This document shows positions 9,894-21,889 of a DNA stretch of 64,000 bases, in pieces. Source of the DNA: Sabethes cyaneus (taxonomy: Eukaryota > Arthropoda > Insecta > Diptera > Culicidae); contig NC_071354.1 in NCBI RefSeq assembly GCF_943734655.1, positions 38,527,347-38,591,346 of the forward strand, read 5' to 3'. Under the pieces are notes generated by a model. That model saw only the letters and a program-made list of their open reading frames with translations, had not been told where the DNA came from and made no database searches. Position numbers and translations under genes: made by a program. Numbering within the stretch: the stretch's first letter is position 1; every line of letters starts with the position of its first letter.

Positions 9894-12878
9894 AGAAAAT
9901 AGATTGACAGATGACAGAAATTTTCAAGCATATGGAACTGTCAGTCGAGTCGAGTAGAAAGAATCAAAAGAAGAAGATTAAAAACTGTTAGAAGCGAGAA
10001 GCAGTTTCCAAATTTGCGCTTTAAATATGACGCCTATCAATTTATTGTTTTTTCTACCCCTCCTTCCTCATTTGTCCAGTTGTCTAATCTACTCTAATCT
10101 CTTACGAATGCAACCAATTCCCCTCCCCCTCTTTCCAGTTGTGTCATAAAAATCAGCATTTCTGGAACAAGTTTGTGTGTTCCGGAACAGTGTTTGTTAT
10201 TTAATCATTCCATAGAATGCTGCGAGAATAACTCGTAATGCGATGAATTGTATGTTTGCTAGAAGAAGGCTCAAGCGTGTTAAAAACAGGAATATACTTT
10301 CATTGTATCTTGGAAACACATAGCCGTTTTTCTCGTTTTCCATTGAAAATGTTGACCTTTCAAGAAGAATCACAAACAGTTATAGAGCCGTAAGCTCTTT
10401 TCGGCGTGAAAATAACAAAAAGCGACCGTTTTGAGATGAAACTTGCAGGCAATCTGAAAATATCATGCCATCGGTAAAACCAGCAGTTTGGAAAAAGGTC
10501 ACGGGATTACCCTCTTGGCTGCTTGAAATGTATGTAGTCTGATCTCAACAGCGATATCAAATTAATCCTGTAAATTCTTTTTCAACAAGGAACGCATTAG
10601 TTTACCAACACCGTTCTCAACCAAGCCAATAGAACTAAACCCAACAACTCTACTCAGATCTAAAGTATAATTTAACCGGGAAAAAGCTTTGATTTAATTC
10701 AAATATTGCCTAATAACAGTCATAGGTAAGACGAAACCACCTGGGGCCCTAGTTTAGGCCCTAATACCAGTATTTTTTATGACTTTCCTCAATATAAATA
10801 TTGCCTAGTTATGCATTCCATTCAAGCCACCCGTCAATAGCAGTTGTGGCGGCAGTTGAAATGCACCCATAGCGACGACCCATAGTAGGACGATCATACC
10901 CCGGAATGCCCGGGAAAGAAGAAACTTGTGTGAAATTGAGAAAAGTTTCGATTCATTGGTTTGAACCACATGAAAATTGCATTTGGCCGACGACGACGAC
11001 GACGGGCTGATGGAAGTTGAGTCGGGAAGCACCAGCACCAAAAGGGGAGGGGAAGGGTGGTAGCGCTTGCGGTTGGCACGGTGGTTGCGATGTGGTACAA
11101 AGCCAGTTCCCGGAAACAGTTCGGGCGAAACTGCTGCTGGCTCAGCTGTGCCCGGCACCTATGCATCTAAACGCGGTTGACCAGCCCGGCAAGTGCGGTG
11201 GCTAGTTAGATGGTTGCGGTTGAATCTACACTATTTTGTTTCGGGTTTTCTCAATGTTAAAGTTTCCAAATGCAACCTGCAAGCAGACCGTTTAGGTTCA
11301 ATTCCGTTCCGAGTAGGTCATGCAGTTCACTGTGCCGGCCAGCGGAACACAGCGAATGTGGAACGCAGTCAAAGTGGTCTAAAGTGGAATGTGAATTCGC
11401 TAACTTTCTGATGCAGCAACATACTCTGAGCGTAGAATATCAACCATATTCGTTGTATTGTGGAGCTAAAATTGGTTGCCATGTATATAGCACATCCTTT
11501 CCGCTGTGTGGAGAACCTTTTAGCAGATAATGTTGCGACTGAGAGTCTGACGTGTCATTACGTCTTATTATACAGATTGTAGGTTGATATAATTTGATAC
11601 TAGTATGATACCACTCAGATTTATTTCAATAAGGGATAAGTTGAATTGCCGGATTAAACGTCAGTCTATTCTCACTTTACCAGAAAACCGAAAATAGAAG
11701 CAATTTTTAAGATAAAAATTTCAGCAAAATAGGACGGTTACGTTCAAACTTCATTTATGAATTGCACAGAACAATAGGACGACTTTGAACAGTTTCTTTA
11801 TGTTCTGTCGCCGTTATATTATTCACAGCCGAGACGAGTTGTTTACTTTCGGCGAATAAGTGACGAAGTTCTAATTAGTGAATTGTAAAGAATGTCACCG
11901 AGTTCTCGTTCGTCAGTCAAGGCCATCAAGGAGAGTTTTCACTTCGTGACTGGCGTTCGTGGCGACAGCAAACCCGGTTGTTTGATACAATAAACCACTT
12001 GGACTTAATTTTCAAGCATTCCTCATTACATTTTCTGCTATCAGCCAGCCTGCTTCTGCCAGCCAGCGTCCTGAAATAACGGCGACAGACAGGAAAAAAA
12101 TATAATGATGTTTCTCTGATTAGGGCGGAAAATAGCGAACGCAAACATAGAACACAGCGAACGACACGTTCAATCAGCGCGCATATTTGAAAAGCGGCAG
12201 CATAAGCCCTCGTCTATCAGTCTAAAAAAAAGACAAACCTCGCCGGCTTTGTATGGTTCAAAACCCGTCCGTCTCCGCCGCTCAAGGCAAGGCAGGTGAC
12301 GAATTTAATTTGAAAGGTTCAGTTGAACTGCCGTTCTCTCTCACTTCGTGTTGCCAATAGCAGCAGCAGCAGCCTCGGCGACGGCGGCGGCAGGTATTAT
12401 TACACCTTGATGAGGGTGAAAGCGAACGCACAAAAAATGGCCGCTATCTTTTTTCCTACAATTTGCTAGCGCTCATTCGCAGGCGATAGGTGGGCTTTGA
12501 AACGGAAAATGATGGAATTGTAAAATAAAAGCTTCTCTCATCAGCTCGGGGTACGGTTGTCAATTAGGACAGGTTTTGTGGCACATTGAATTAGAGACTC
12601 GCTGTGCGGAGAATTTCTACCGGGTGGCGCAGTTTTCCAGTCTAAACAAGATTAAAATTGATTTAGATCGTAAATTTTTCATCCTAGTTATCAACACGAA
12701 CTTTGTCAATGGTGCACGGAAGTTCATTCGAGAGCGGCGTTGATTTTCTCTACTGACTTGTAATGGATTTCACCCATCAATGTGACACTTTTCGCTAGTT
12801 TTCCCATTAAACTGACTGCGCGGAGCACAGCGCGTGACAGTTTGAGAAGCAAACTGAAACAAAGTTTGCCACTAAGCT
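9894..12878. other. Mostly unique sequence, no gene identified
   Basis: No strong repeat structure and no recognisable protein. It contains short GAC and CAG/CGG trinucleotide runs (about 10989-11002 and 12358-12394) and a GC-richer patch at 11010-11350. In Diptera such runs are common near regulatory DNA, but nothing here proves function. Confidence 0.4.
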
Positions 12879-12915
12879 ATAAAATTTACAACCTCAGCCG
12901 GCAAACTCGCAGTGG
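12879..12915 (+). promoter_or_regulatory. Possible TATA plus initiator core promoter
   Basis: TATAAA lies at 12879-12884. An initiator-like cgcagtg has its A at 12911, which puts the TATA at about -32, the usual spacing for an arthropod core promoter. It lies about 255 bp upstream of the candidate first exon at 13167-13385. TATAAA is common by chance in AT-rich DNA, so this is weak alone. Confidence 0.25.
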
Positions 12916-13166
12916 CAAAAACAAAGGTTGCACACTGGAAAACAGGGAGGGCCAACGACGTCGTAGGTATACACAACAGCGAAAGCCATGTCATTTTTAA
13001 TTTAAGTTTTGTCACTTTCGCAAACGAGTGCAAAAGTTAATCCACACAAATTCTTTCACAGCTTTTGCCGGGGAAACTGCACCGCTCTCTGTCTTCTGCA
13101 CGTGTCCTTGCATTTCCCGTCGATTTTCAACTCGTCGTCGTTACGTTGGCGTTTCACGCTGTGTAC

Positions 13167-13385
13167 ATGGATGGTTACCGTCGCGATTCGTTCTATCGTG
13201 GCAATGTTTTCCAACTGCGACTTTTTAATTTGGGCGACAGAATCTTTCCTGAACTTTACGATACTTTCACGCGTTTATTCCGACTCAAGTGGCAAACAGT
13301 TTACTGGGACACGGAACAGTTGCTTGTGGTCCCGGGCCCGTCTCCGGGGTTCAGTACCGGAAAAGTGGCTCGAGTGCCGAAGAAG
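13167..13385 (+). CDS. Candidate first coding exon of an unknown gene
   Basis: From ATG 13167 an open frame of 73 codons (MDGYRRDSFYRGNVFQLRLF ... PSPGFSTGKVARVPKK) runs to a good splice-donor match, AAG|GTTGGT at 13386. If unspliced it stops three codons later. The residue composition and codon use look more protein-like than those of most frames here, and the region is not visibly repetitive. I do not recognise the protein, and no signal peptide or known domain is seen. An overlapping frame (13009-13410) is also open, so the call is a guess based on a possible upstream promoter and donor. No downstream exon was found in the window. Confidence 0.2.
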
Positions 13386-13569
13386 GTTGGTTGAACTAGC
13401 TTGTACGTGATGTAAATATTTAGCATTGTCTGCACTGAATTGTATGTCAATTTACTAGTAAAATATTTGAAATATTGTAAATATTCCAGCAGCCCAGTTA
13501 TACCTCCTATTGATACATACATGTAAGGTTTGAATATATAGTTTTAAATCCAAACTACGGGTTACGGGT

Positions 13570-13881
13570 ACGGGTTTTAAATTAGGAAAATTAAAATTAA
13601 AAGGTAGACCAAAACTATTTGCAGACTACTCAGCATATTTTTATGAAGGATCATGCAAAGCAACTACTGAGCACACCATGTAGGGAGATATATTGATATT
13701 AAATGACCACTTTAAAATAAACGTTTTATCGCTTAACATCAAGAAAACTAAACTAATAGTATTTAGATCTTCGAGAAGTAATATAGCAGCTAACATAAAT
13801 TTAACTATAAATGGAATAACTATTGAAAGAGTATGCGAGTACGAAGATTTAGGTCTTGTACTAGATGAAACATGATGATTA
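13570..13881 (+). pseudogene. Non-LTR reverse transcriptase fragment
   Basis: The frame reads LKLKGRPKLFADYSAYFYEG, then after one stop codon LSLNIKKTKLIVF and INGITIERVCEYEDLGLVLDE. This matches the stretch from the RT catalytic loop (family form FADDTA, here FADYSA) to the thumb 'LN.KKTK.I.F' and 'YLGxxxD' segments of CR1/Jockey-type elements. The second catalytic aspartate is lost. Only about 100 codons remain, so it is a dead relic. Confidence 0.65.
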
Positions 13882-15453
13882 TGATTATGATGGTGAGCCT
13901 ACGTAAAATTGCTTCCTTAAAAATTAGCATCATTATGTGAAATTCTATACAAGTTCTCAAAATTCATACCACCAACAGTCCTATTGACAATTTATTGCAC
14001 TCATTTTCACTCCAAATTGCATTATCTTGTATCAATTTATAAATTTTACCAATTATCCATCTTGATTGGTAAGCCTTATATCTTCTAAGGAACATACTTC
14101 TTTGTTCGATTTACAAACTATCTTCTCTCTCATCTTGGTCTGCTCTTCATTTGGAAAAAAGCCAATGAGAAAGTTTTTCCTGTATCAGCGCTGCATGACT
14201 ATGGCATGGCGAAAAAAATACAAAAAGATTTTTTAACCTTCCGTTACTCGCGCCAACTTTTGTAACACGGATACTCGCGCGTTGTATTTTGTACAACAAT
14301 CTCGGAATGTATCGGAATCCTGGCTATATAGAAAGTTACTGTCTTCAGCAAAATTAATCAGTAGGTTAAGACCTTTCGTTTGGAGGATAGAATTTTATAA
14401 GTTTGTCACCAGGCGGCGCCAATAGCCGCTGTAAATTGTACATCTTACAATTGCGACCATATACAAGTAGCTGCATTCGGAAAGATCCTTTTATCATTCC
14501 TAAATGATGTAGCATTCTATTGATTAAATTTTTTTCTAGCAGTTATCATGTTTTCTTAGATATTTTTCACATAAAACATCTCATCACATAAAGTATGATA
14601 ACATTTCTGCTGTTGGTAGAAAGTAGGGCTGATGTGGTGTTTTGATTTACTTGGGCAGGATGTTTAGAAAGTTTTTTGCTCAGTGATGATACATAGTGTG
14701 AAAATTGGGTACTTCCGTTCATCAGTCTAGCATTTTTGGTCTACTAAAACATTTTCTGAAAACAGGATCTTACAAATAAACAGATTCTGTAGATAGAACA
14801 CATTCAGAAAATTAGCCCATGCACTAGCGGCGTGAAGTCACGAAATTATGAACTTTTGCACACCTGTGGAATTGACCATCAACTGCTGAATAACTTTGCT
14901 GTATACAGAAACCATTTTCTCTTATGAAGAAATAAGAGAAAAAAACAAAGAGATTTTTTTAATCGAGCAAAAAAATATTGATTTTAGGCATTTTTATTTA
15001 AAGTTTAAACGCGAAAACCAAATCTATTCTTGCATGGAAAATATACGCTACTATTTTCCATGCAAAATTCTACGAAAAAAGACAAAAACGAAAGAAAAAT
15101 TTTTCGGCCGATTTTCGGAAATTTCGTTGTTCAAATTTCCATTTTTGTTTCGTGCTAGAAGCATTAACTCAACTCGTACACTCATTTTTCAAGTTTTTCA
15201 GGCTGTAGAACCCACAGACAATTGATTTTATGAAAAAAAATTAACTCATACCCTAAAAATTATTTTTTGCCCTCCGATTTTTCAACCCCATTTTCAAGGG
15301 GGGGGGGTGTTACAAAAACTTAAAAAAAAAAACAAAAGTTTGTATCACCCTGATAGGTGAATTCACGGGCAACTTAAGATTACAAAAAGATGCGCTATAT
15401 TTTATTATTAAACTTTTCCAAATACACTATGCCTCAAAAATAACTCATTTTTA
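13882..15453. other. AT-rich spacer, no gene identified
   Basis: Low-complexity AT-rich DNA with homopolymer runs (a G run at about 15299-15307, several A runs). The 109-codon frame at 14896-15225 is Lys/Phe/Ile-rich as expected from base composition and has no motif. Confidence 0.4.
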
Positions 15454-15639
15454 CACACTTAAAAAAAGTGCCGAAGTCAGCAAAATTTTGCCGAGATTTG
15501 GACAGCCGAGCGTTCGTAAAATTTTTTATCATGCCAAACGTTAGTAAAGATCCGTAAACGTCGAATTGCAAAACTTAAATTTTTACCGAACGCTCGGCTG
15601 TCCAAATCTCTGCAAATTTTGCTGAGTTTTTTAAGTGTG
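15454..15639. mobile_element. 186-bp TA-flanked MITE
   Basis: It begins CACACTT and ends AAGTGTG, with inverted arms of roughly 60 bp (landmarks 'gatttggacagccgagcgtt' and its complement at about 15590-15610). TA dinucleotides at 15452-15453 and 15640-15641 fit a TA target duplication, as for Tc1/mariner-related MITEs. No coding capacity. Confidence 0.85.
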
Positions 15640-15814
15640 TACGTTATAGCAAACTACTGTGTTTTGGTGGATTCATTAGGGTAATACAAATTTTCGTTTA
15701 TTTAAATGCGTTCAAAAACGTATGGTGTCTTCAGTAAAGTTGTAGAAGTTAAAACCACATTAAATAGCAATAAAAAAAAGTTGTAGAAGACACTAAAATA
15801 AGCAACTTTGTTAA

Positions 15815-16981
15815 GGGGAAACCGAAAGTGGCTCAAAGATGGCTGGATAAATGGCTACCATTCGAAGCATGTATTGTTTTGCGCCTTAAAAATGCATCTG
15901 TATTGGGAAAGCACGCTTTCGCCACGTAATCAGTGCTTCCAGCGCTGTAATAATTTCCTAAAACTTGTAATTCAATTTATCGATCTGCTATGCAAGGATG
16001 GTTCGATCACTTTAACTCAATTTTGATTCATTTGACAGTACCGTCTTAACGGGGCCGAATATGACAAAGTTATATATGGGACATTTGTAGAACAGGTTAT
16101 TATGTATAATTTTGCTGAATAAAGTTTTGCTGTATCTTTTGTAGTTACGGCGCTACAATGCTAGTATCTTATTAGTGACTAAATGAACGTTCATTTAGTC
16201 ATTGATGAGTTACTAGCGTTGTAGCACCGTAACTACAAACGATACAACAAAGCTTTGTCCAGAAAAATTGTAGATTAGAACTAGTTCTACAAATGTCCCA
16301 TACATAACATTGTCATATTTGGCTCGGCTGAGACGGTACTGTCAAATGAATCAAAATTGAGTCAAAGTGATCGAACCATCCCTGCTGCTATGTATCAATA
16401 AATGCTCAGCAAAACATAATTGCTAATGGAAAATAAATTTAACTGAACATATCGATCATTACGTGTTCATAAAAGCGACCAATGTATAATTTGGAATTAG
16501 TTAATAGATATTTGGTTACGCACATATTTCGTTGAACTAGCGATTTCGGAAAAAGCAGCAACACAGTATCAAACTTTCGTCACATCAATGAGCTTTTAAA
16601 GAGCTTTCAACTTTCGCCGCATCGATGAGCTTAGAGTGAAATAAACAAACAAAACGCAAACGCAGGAATCAAAAACGCAATCCGATGCAAGCGGATTGAT
16701 TAAACATCCTAGTGATCCTACGCATTATTCAGTTGCTGCTGTTAATTTTAATTGAATCGGAATGCCTTGATAAAGAAAACAAACCCTTTTTCGGGATGCT
16801 TGTAGTCAGTGCGGTTGGCTGCGGATCAGCTGTTTATGTTTGCAAGCTCCGCTATTTGACATATATTACCAATACTAATGTAATATTCAAATAAACGTTT
16901 AGGTTTTTAACGAACACATGAGATGTACAGTACAGTGTTTGTCGCACTAACACAATAACGTTAGCCACTTTCGGTTCCGCC
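15815..16981. mobile_element. TTAA-flanked non-autonomous element
   Basis: The terminal inverted repeats are GGGGAAACCGAAAGTGGCT and GGCGGAACCGAAAGTGGCT, 17 of 19 identical, with TTAA immediately outside both ends (15811-15814 and 16982-16985). A TTAA duplication is characteristic of piggyBac-type elements, although the GG-starting termini are not the usual piggyBac CCC. The middle contains a long hairpin at 15995-16386. No transposase frame is present. The 60-codon frame at 16712-16894 has no motif. Confidence 0.7.
15995..16386. repeat. 390-bp near-perfect inverted repeat with no spacer
   Basis: The arms run from 15995 to 16188 and from 16189 to 16386, meeting in a perfect 24-bp palindrome at 16177-16200. 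Matching landmarks are 'gttcgatcactttaactcaa' on the left and 'gtcaaagtgatcgaac' on the right. It lies inside the TTAA-flanked element and may be the core of another foldback MITE. Confidence 0.85.
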
Positions 16982-17403
16982 TTAAATACTGTAACTCTCT
17001 ATCTCTTTCGTTTATTGAGCTATAAAAATTTTTATCAAAAAATAACACATTTTTCAATTGTTTTTTGTCTGAGATTCCTTCAGAGATCTCCTGATGGAAA
17101 TATTTTTTTTATAGATAAAATATAGTACTTTCACCTAATAGTTGTCTGGCATGCGCGAGGTTGCCCGAGTTTGAAAAAAAATTTGAATAGTGCAATTTTT
17201 TTTTCATTTATTTTATAACTTACTAGCTTATTACCCGATCTTACTCGGGCCCCTTTGCTCAAAAATAACTTGTACATCTGTTATTGTAACGAAATTTCTC
17301 ATAATGCATAAAACAAAACCCATTTTTCATTTTAATGTGTATTACTCTCTTTGTCAGTTTCCCTCATGGTGTTCCCCAGCCACTTGTAAATCTGACTTTT
17401 TCT

Positions 17404-19984
17404 TCAGCAGCATATAGCCGGGGTGGCTCGTGCTGTTTCAAGCACTCGTCTCCATTCAACTCGGTCTTGGGCCACTCGTCGCCAATTTCCTAGTCGTCTC
17501 AGAAGTCGCAAATCGCTTTCGACCCGGTCGAGCCATCGTGCACGTTGGGCCCCCCTGTTCCTGGTGCCGGTGGGGTTGTTGAAGAGGACTATTTTCGTCG
17601 CACTGTCGTCCGGCATCCTTACGACGTGTCCGGCCCACCGTAGCCTGCTAACTTTCGCTAGATGTACGATGGGAGTCTCCCCAAGCAGTGCCTGTAGCTC
17701 GTGATTCATACGCCTCCGCCACTCTCCGCTTTCAGTTTGTACTGCGCCGTTTGTATCGTCCGCAGCACTTTCCGCTCAAACACGGCAAGGGCGCGTATGT
17801 CCTCCGTAAGCAGCGTCACGGATTCAAGGCCATAAAGAACTACCGGTCTAATAATGATTTCGTACATTGTTAGCTTCCTGCGGCGGCTTATGCTTCATGA
17901 TCGTAACGTTTTTCGAAGGGCAAAGTAGGCCCGATTTCCCGCTTGGATGCGCCGCTGGATCTCCTTACTAGTGTTGTTGTCCGCGGTTACCAGCGATCCC
18001 AAGTACACGAACTCCTCTACCACTTCTAGTTCGTCGCCGTCAACGGTTACCGTCCGTGGGAGGCGCGCATTTGTTTCCTTTGAGCCTCTTCCTTTCATGT
18101 ATTTGGTCTTCGAGGCATTTATTTTTAGCCCAATTCTCCTAGACTCCGCTTTCTGTCTGGCGTAGATTGCCTCCGCCGTCGCAAAGTTCCTGGCAATGAT
18201 ATCGAAGTCATCTGCAAAGCCTAGAAGTTGGCTACTCTTGGTAAAAATCGTGCCTCACGTTTCGATGCCGGCTCGTTGGATCACCCCCTCAAGAGCGATG
18301 TTGAACAGCATGCAGGATAGACCGTCACCTTGTCTCAACCCTCGTCGCGTCTCGAAGGGACTCGAGAGCGTCCCAGAGATGCGTACGAAACACATCACTC
18401 GATCCAATGTAGCTCTGATCAGTCGCGTCAGGTTGTCCGGAAAACTCGATCGACTGTATCATATGCTGCTTTGAACTCAATAAAGATGTGATGCGTGGGC
18501 ACGTTGTACTCCCGACATTTCTACAAGATCTGTCGGATAGTAAAAATTTGGTCCGTAGTTGCGCGAGCCCCCATGAAACCCGCCTGATAATTCCCCACGA
18601 AACCTTGTGCTATCGGTGACAGCCGGCGTAACAGGATCTGGGAGAGTACCTTGTAGGCGGCGTTTACCAGCGTAATAGACAATACACATGTCAGGTTTCG
18701 GTGTGTAGTCCTTCCGAGTTTGGTTCACCTTCTCATAAAACTTGCGCGTGTCATTAGCTCGGAATAGTTGCTCTAATTCTTCACGATCTCTGTCCTCCTT
18801 TTGGCGCTTTTTTCTCCTCAGGATCGTGGTCAACTGGTTCCTAGCTCGTCGGTACTTGGCCAGGTTCTCTCTAGTGGCAATACTTAGATAATTTGTCCAA
18901 GCATTTTTTTTCTCCTCCACCGCTTGTTGGCATTCCTCATCAAACCAATCATTTTGTGTACTCCGAGGCTCAATACCCAGCTAGCATTTTCATACGTACA
19001 AAAAAGGTAAAAATCAGCATTACGTACAGATATACATGCTAAATAAATCGTATTTCATGCGCAAAATTGGCATATCCGTACTATTTTGGAGGCGATATAC
19101 ATGATTACGAATAATTTTGAGCGTTACGACTATATAAGTATATATATACGATAATATTCGATTAAGCGCGAGTCGCTCCGTACTACTCTACGATTTTGTG
19201 CTGAAAATCGTATGTATGTCAGTCATTATCATTATATACGACAGAAAATCAACTTGATCCCACTTTATCCAGTTTTAGTTACGATTTCGAGTTTGTTAGG
19301 AGATATTTACGATAGTTTTCGTACATTGATATACGAGTTGGTGCTAGCTGGGTACCTAGTGCCGCCGTAGCGGCCTCTCCGATGGCCGAGCGTATTCTGC
19401 CCCACCCGTCTTCGAGGTTTGAAGCACCTAACTCCTCGGAAGAAGGCAGTGCCTCATTCAGTACTCGCGCGTAGAACAGCTTTGAGCGCATATGTACTGC
19501 TACTAGGTAATGGTCAGAACCAATATCCGCACCCCGACGGGAGCGTACGTTCGTGATGTTAGAGAAAAACCGGCCCTCTATGAGAACGTGGTCAATTTGG
19601 TTCATTGTACGTTGGTCAGGTGATCTCCATGTGGATATTCTTGCGCGGGAAAAAGGTGCTTCGGATCACCAGGCCTCGGAAAGCTGCGAGGTTTATACAT
19701 CGTTGTGTTATCGTTTGTGTCGGTGTGCAGGCTATGGGGTCCTACCACCGGTCTATACATTTCTTCCCTACCGACCTGGGCGTTCATATCCCCGATGACG
19801 ATGTTGATGTCCCGTGACGAGCAGCTGTCGTACGTTGAATCCAGCCTCGCGTAGAACGTTTCTTTCTCATCGTCGGTCTACCTTCGTGCGGACAGTGCAC
19901 GTTAATGATGCTATACTTGAATCTGACTTCTTCCCGGTAATCCCAATAAGTCGACAAAAATCCGTTTTTAAACCTTTCATTTGT
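17404..19984 (-). pseudogene. RTE-like non-LTR retrotransposon, endonuclease plus RT, degraded
   Basis: Read on the minus strand in order. About 19945-19605 gives an AP-type endonuclease with 'INVHCPHEGRP', 'INIVIGDMNAQVG' and, near 19600, 'NQIDHVLIEGRFF'. Then comes 'GSDHYLVAV' (the SDH catalytic motif) and a Lys/Arg-rich linker (18920 downward, 'ARNQLTTILRRKKRQKED'). The RT palm at 18540-18180 has 'FKAAYDTV'-like and intact 'FADDFDIIARNFATAEAIYA' segments. The thumb at 18098-17895 has 'VVEEFVYLGSLVTADNNTSK', and the C-terminus at 17709-17404 has 'LRWAGHVVRMPDDSA'. Frameshifts separate these blocks and the 5-prime part is missing. It is inserted in a family-2 repeat and was itself later hit by the MITE at 18976-19352. 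In an intact element this protein nicks the target and copies its own RNA. Confidence 0.85.
18976..19352. mobile_element. 377-bp MITE with CCCAGCTAGCA termini, inserted in an RTE-like element
   Basis: The 11-bp terminal inverted repeats are CCCAGCTAGCA and TGCTAGCTGGG, with TA at 18974-18975 and 19353-19354. Removing the element and one TA leaves the retrotransposon frame open across the junction (..TAALG then STQNDWFDEE on the minus strand), which confirms the boundaries. A second, reversed and interrupted copy is at about 46700-47785. No coding capacity. Confidence 0.88.
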
Positions 19985-20192
19985 TAATGGCCACCCTATC
20001 CCACTTTGCAGAAATCTAGCAACTTGCACTACTGCTATCGTTTCAATTGCAAGAGTAACGCACCCTTTTACCCATTTGAACCTTTCTTTTCTCATTTCCA
20101 TCTTTTGTCAACTCCCTGCGCTGATTCTTTTATGCCAAAATACATGTGTTTGACAAACGCCGTTTAACCGTTATGTGTACGGGAAATTTAAC

Positions 20193-21889
20193 ACCCATAA
20201 GTGTTCGGATGGGTACCCGGGTACCCACCGAAATGAAATGCTTCTAACTTTATCAATTCTTGACCGATTTTGGATCTTGAACCGTCAAAAGATTGGAAAA
20301 TTTGTCTATTTTTAGAGCATGAGACTTACCAAGCCTGGGACCACGTCTGGTTCCCGTAAATCCGGATCTCCAGGACCATATTCCGGATCCAAAACAAATG
20401 TGTACAATTGTCAATAAAACCACACAATATCGGTATCAAAATTCATGAAATCATTCCAGGAGTTGATGTTTATCCATTTTGAGTCCATTTAACGAGTTGT
20501 CTTCGGAATGGCCATTCCGGAGCAGGTTCCTTTGGGGCCTTATGAGACCATTAACCTGTTTGGACTGAAACCCTAGCAATATGTATATCAAAATTCACGA
20601 AATCACTCTAGGAGTTGAGTTTTATCCATTTTGAGTCCATCTGATGATTTGTCCCCGGAATGGCCACTCCAGAGCTTGCTGTGGGGCTCTATGAGACCAG
20701 TAACATGTTTGGATAGAAACCCTAGCAATATGTATATCAAAATTCGTGGAATCATTCCAGGAATTGAAATTTATCCTTTTTGAGTTCAGTTGATGACATG
20801 TCCTTGGAATGGCCATTCCGCAACAGGTTCCTGTGGAGCCTATGAGACCAGTTACATGTTTGGTTAGAACCCCCAGCAATATGTATGTCAAACTTCATGA
20901 AATCACTCCAGGAGTTGATTTTTATTCACTTTGAGTCCATTTGATGAGTGGTTTCCGGAATGGCCACTTCGTAGCAGATTCCCATGGGGCCCTGAGGCCA
21001 CTAACATGTTTGGGTAGAAACCCTAGCAATATGTATGTCAAAATTCATGAAATCCCTCCAGGAATTGATTTTTGTCCATTTACGTCGATTTGACGAGTTG
21101 TCCTCGGAATGGCCACTCCGGGGACAACTTGTCAGGTGGACTCAAAATGGATAAAAATGAACTCCTGGCGTGATTTCATGAATTTTGACATACATATTGC
21201 TAGGGTTTCTATCCAAACATACTAGTGGCCTCATAGGACCCCACGGGAATCTGCTCCGGAATGGCCATTCTGGAGACAACTCATCAAATGGACTCAAAGT
21301 GGATAAAAATCAACTTCTGGAGTGATGTCATGAAGTTTGACATACATATTGCTGGGGTTTCTATCCAAACATGTTAATGGTTTCATAAGGCTCCACAGGA
21401 ACCTGCCGCGGAATGGCCATTCCAAGGACATGTCATCAACTGAACTCAAAAAGGATAAATTTCAATTCCTGGAGTGATTTCACGAATTTTGATATACATA
21501 TTGCTAGGGTTTTCTATCGAAATATGTTAGCGGTCCCGAAAGGCCCCACAGGAATCTGCTCCGGAGTGGCCATTCCAAAGACTATAAGTTGAATGGACTC
21601 AAAATGAATAAACATCAACTCCTGGAGTGATTTCATGAATTTTGATACCAATATTGTGTGGTTTTATTGACAATTGTACACATTTGTTTTGGATCCGGAA
21701 CATGGTCCGGGATATCCGGATTTACGGGAACCAGACGTGGTCCCAGGCTTGGTAAGTCTCATGCTCTAAAAATAGACAAATTTTCCAATCTTTTGACGGT
21801 TCAAGATCCAAAATCGGTCAAGAATTGATAAAGTTAGAAGTATTTCATTTCGGTGGGTACCCGGGTACCCATCCGAACACTTATGGGGT
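20193..21889. mobile_element. 1.7-kb palindromic element made of ~150-bp units
   Basis: The ends are inverted (acccataagtgttcggatgg on the left, its near complement ending at 21889). The outer arms (about 20193-20420 and 21665-21889) share 'gggtacccgggtaccc' and a long unique stretch. Inside, about five ~150-bp units in forward orientation (starting near 20427, 20576, 20727, 20876, 21027) face about four in reverse, meeting near 21115. Each unit carries 'caatatgtatatcaaaattc', 'gagtccatttgatgagttgt' and 'ggaatggccattccg', itself a small palindrome. No protein frame is conserved. It lies between two family-2 copies. Foldback-type transposons have this architecture; the family is unknown to me. 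Confidence 0.85.

Larger units (their letters stand above)
17222..20160 (+). repeat. Interspersed repeat, family 2, copy 2 (split by an RTE-like element)
   Basis: Its first part (17222 to about 17402) begins 'actagcttattacccgatct' and includes 'ttccccagccacttgtaaat'. Its second part (about 19985-20160) includes 'caattgcaagagtaacgcac' and 'ctccctgcgctgattctttt'. The two parts are collinear with copies 1 and 3, and the intervening 2.6 kb is the minus-strand RTE-like element. Confidence 0.7.

Noticed and set aside
20427..21650. CRISPR-like or satellite array interpretation of the ~150-bp units
   Set aside because: Units are long, adjacent, in two facing orientations and bracketed by TIRs in a eukaryotic context; a foldback element fits better.
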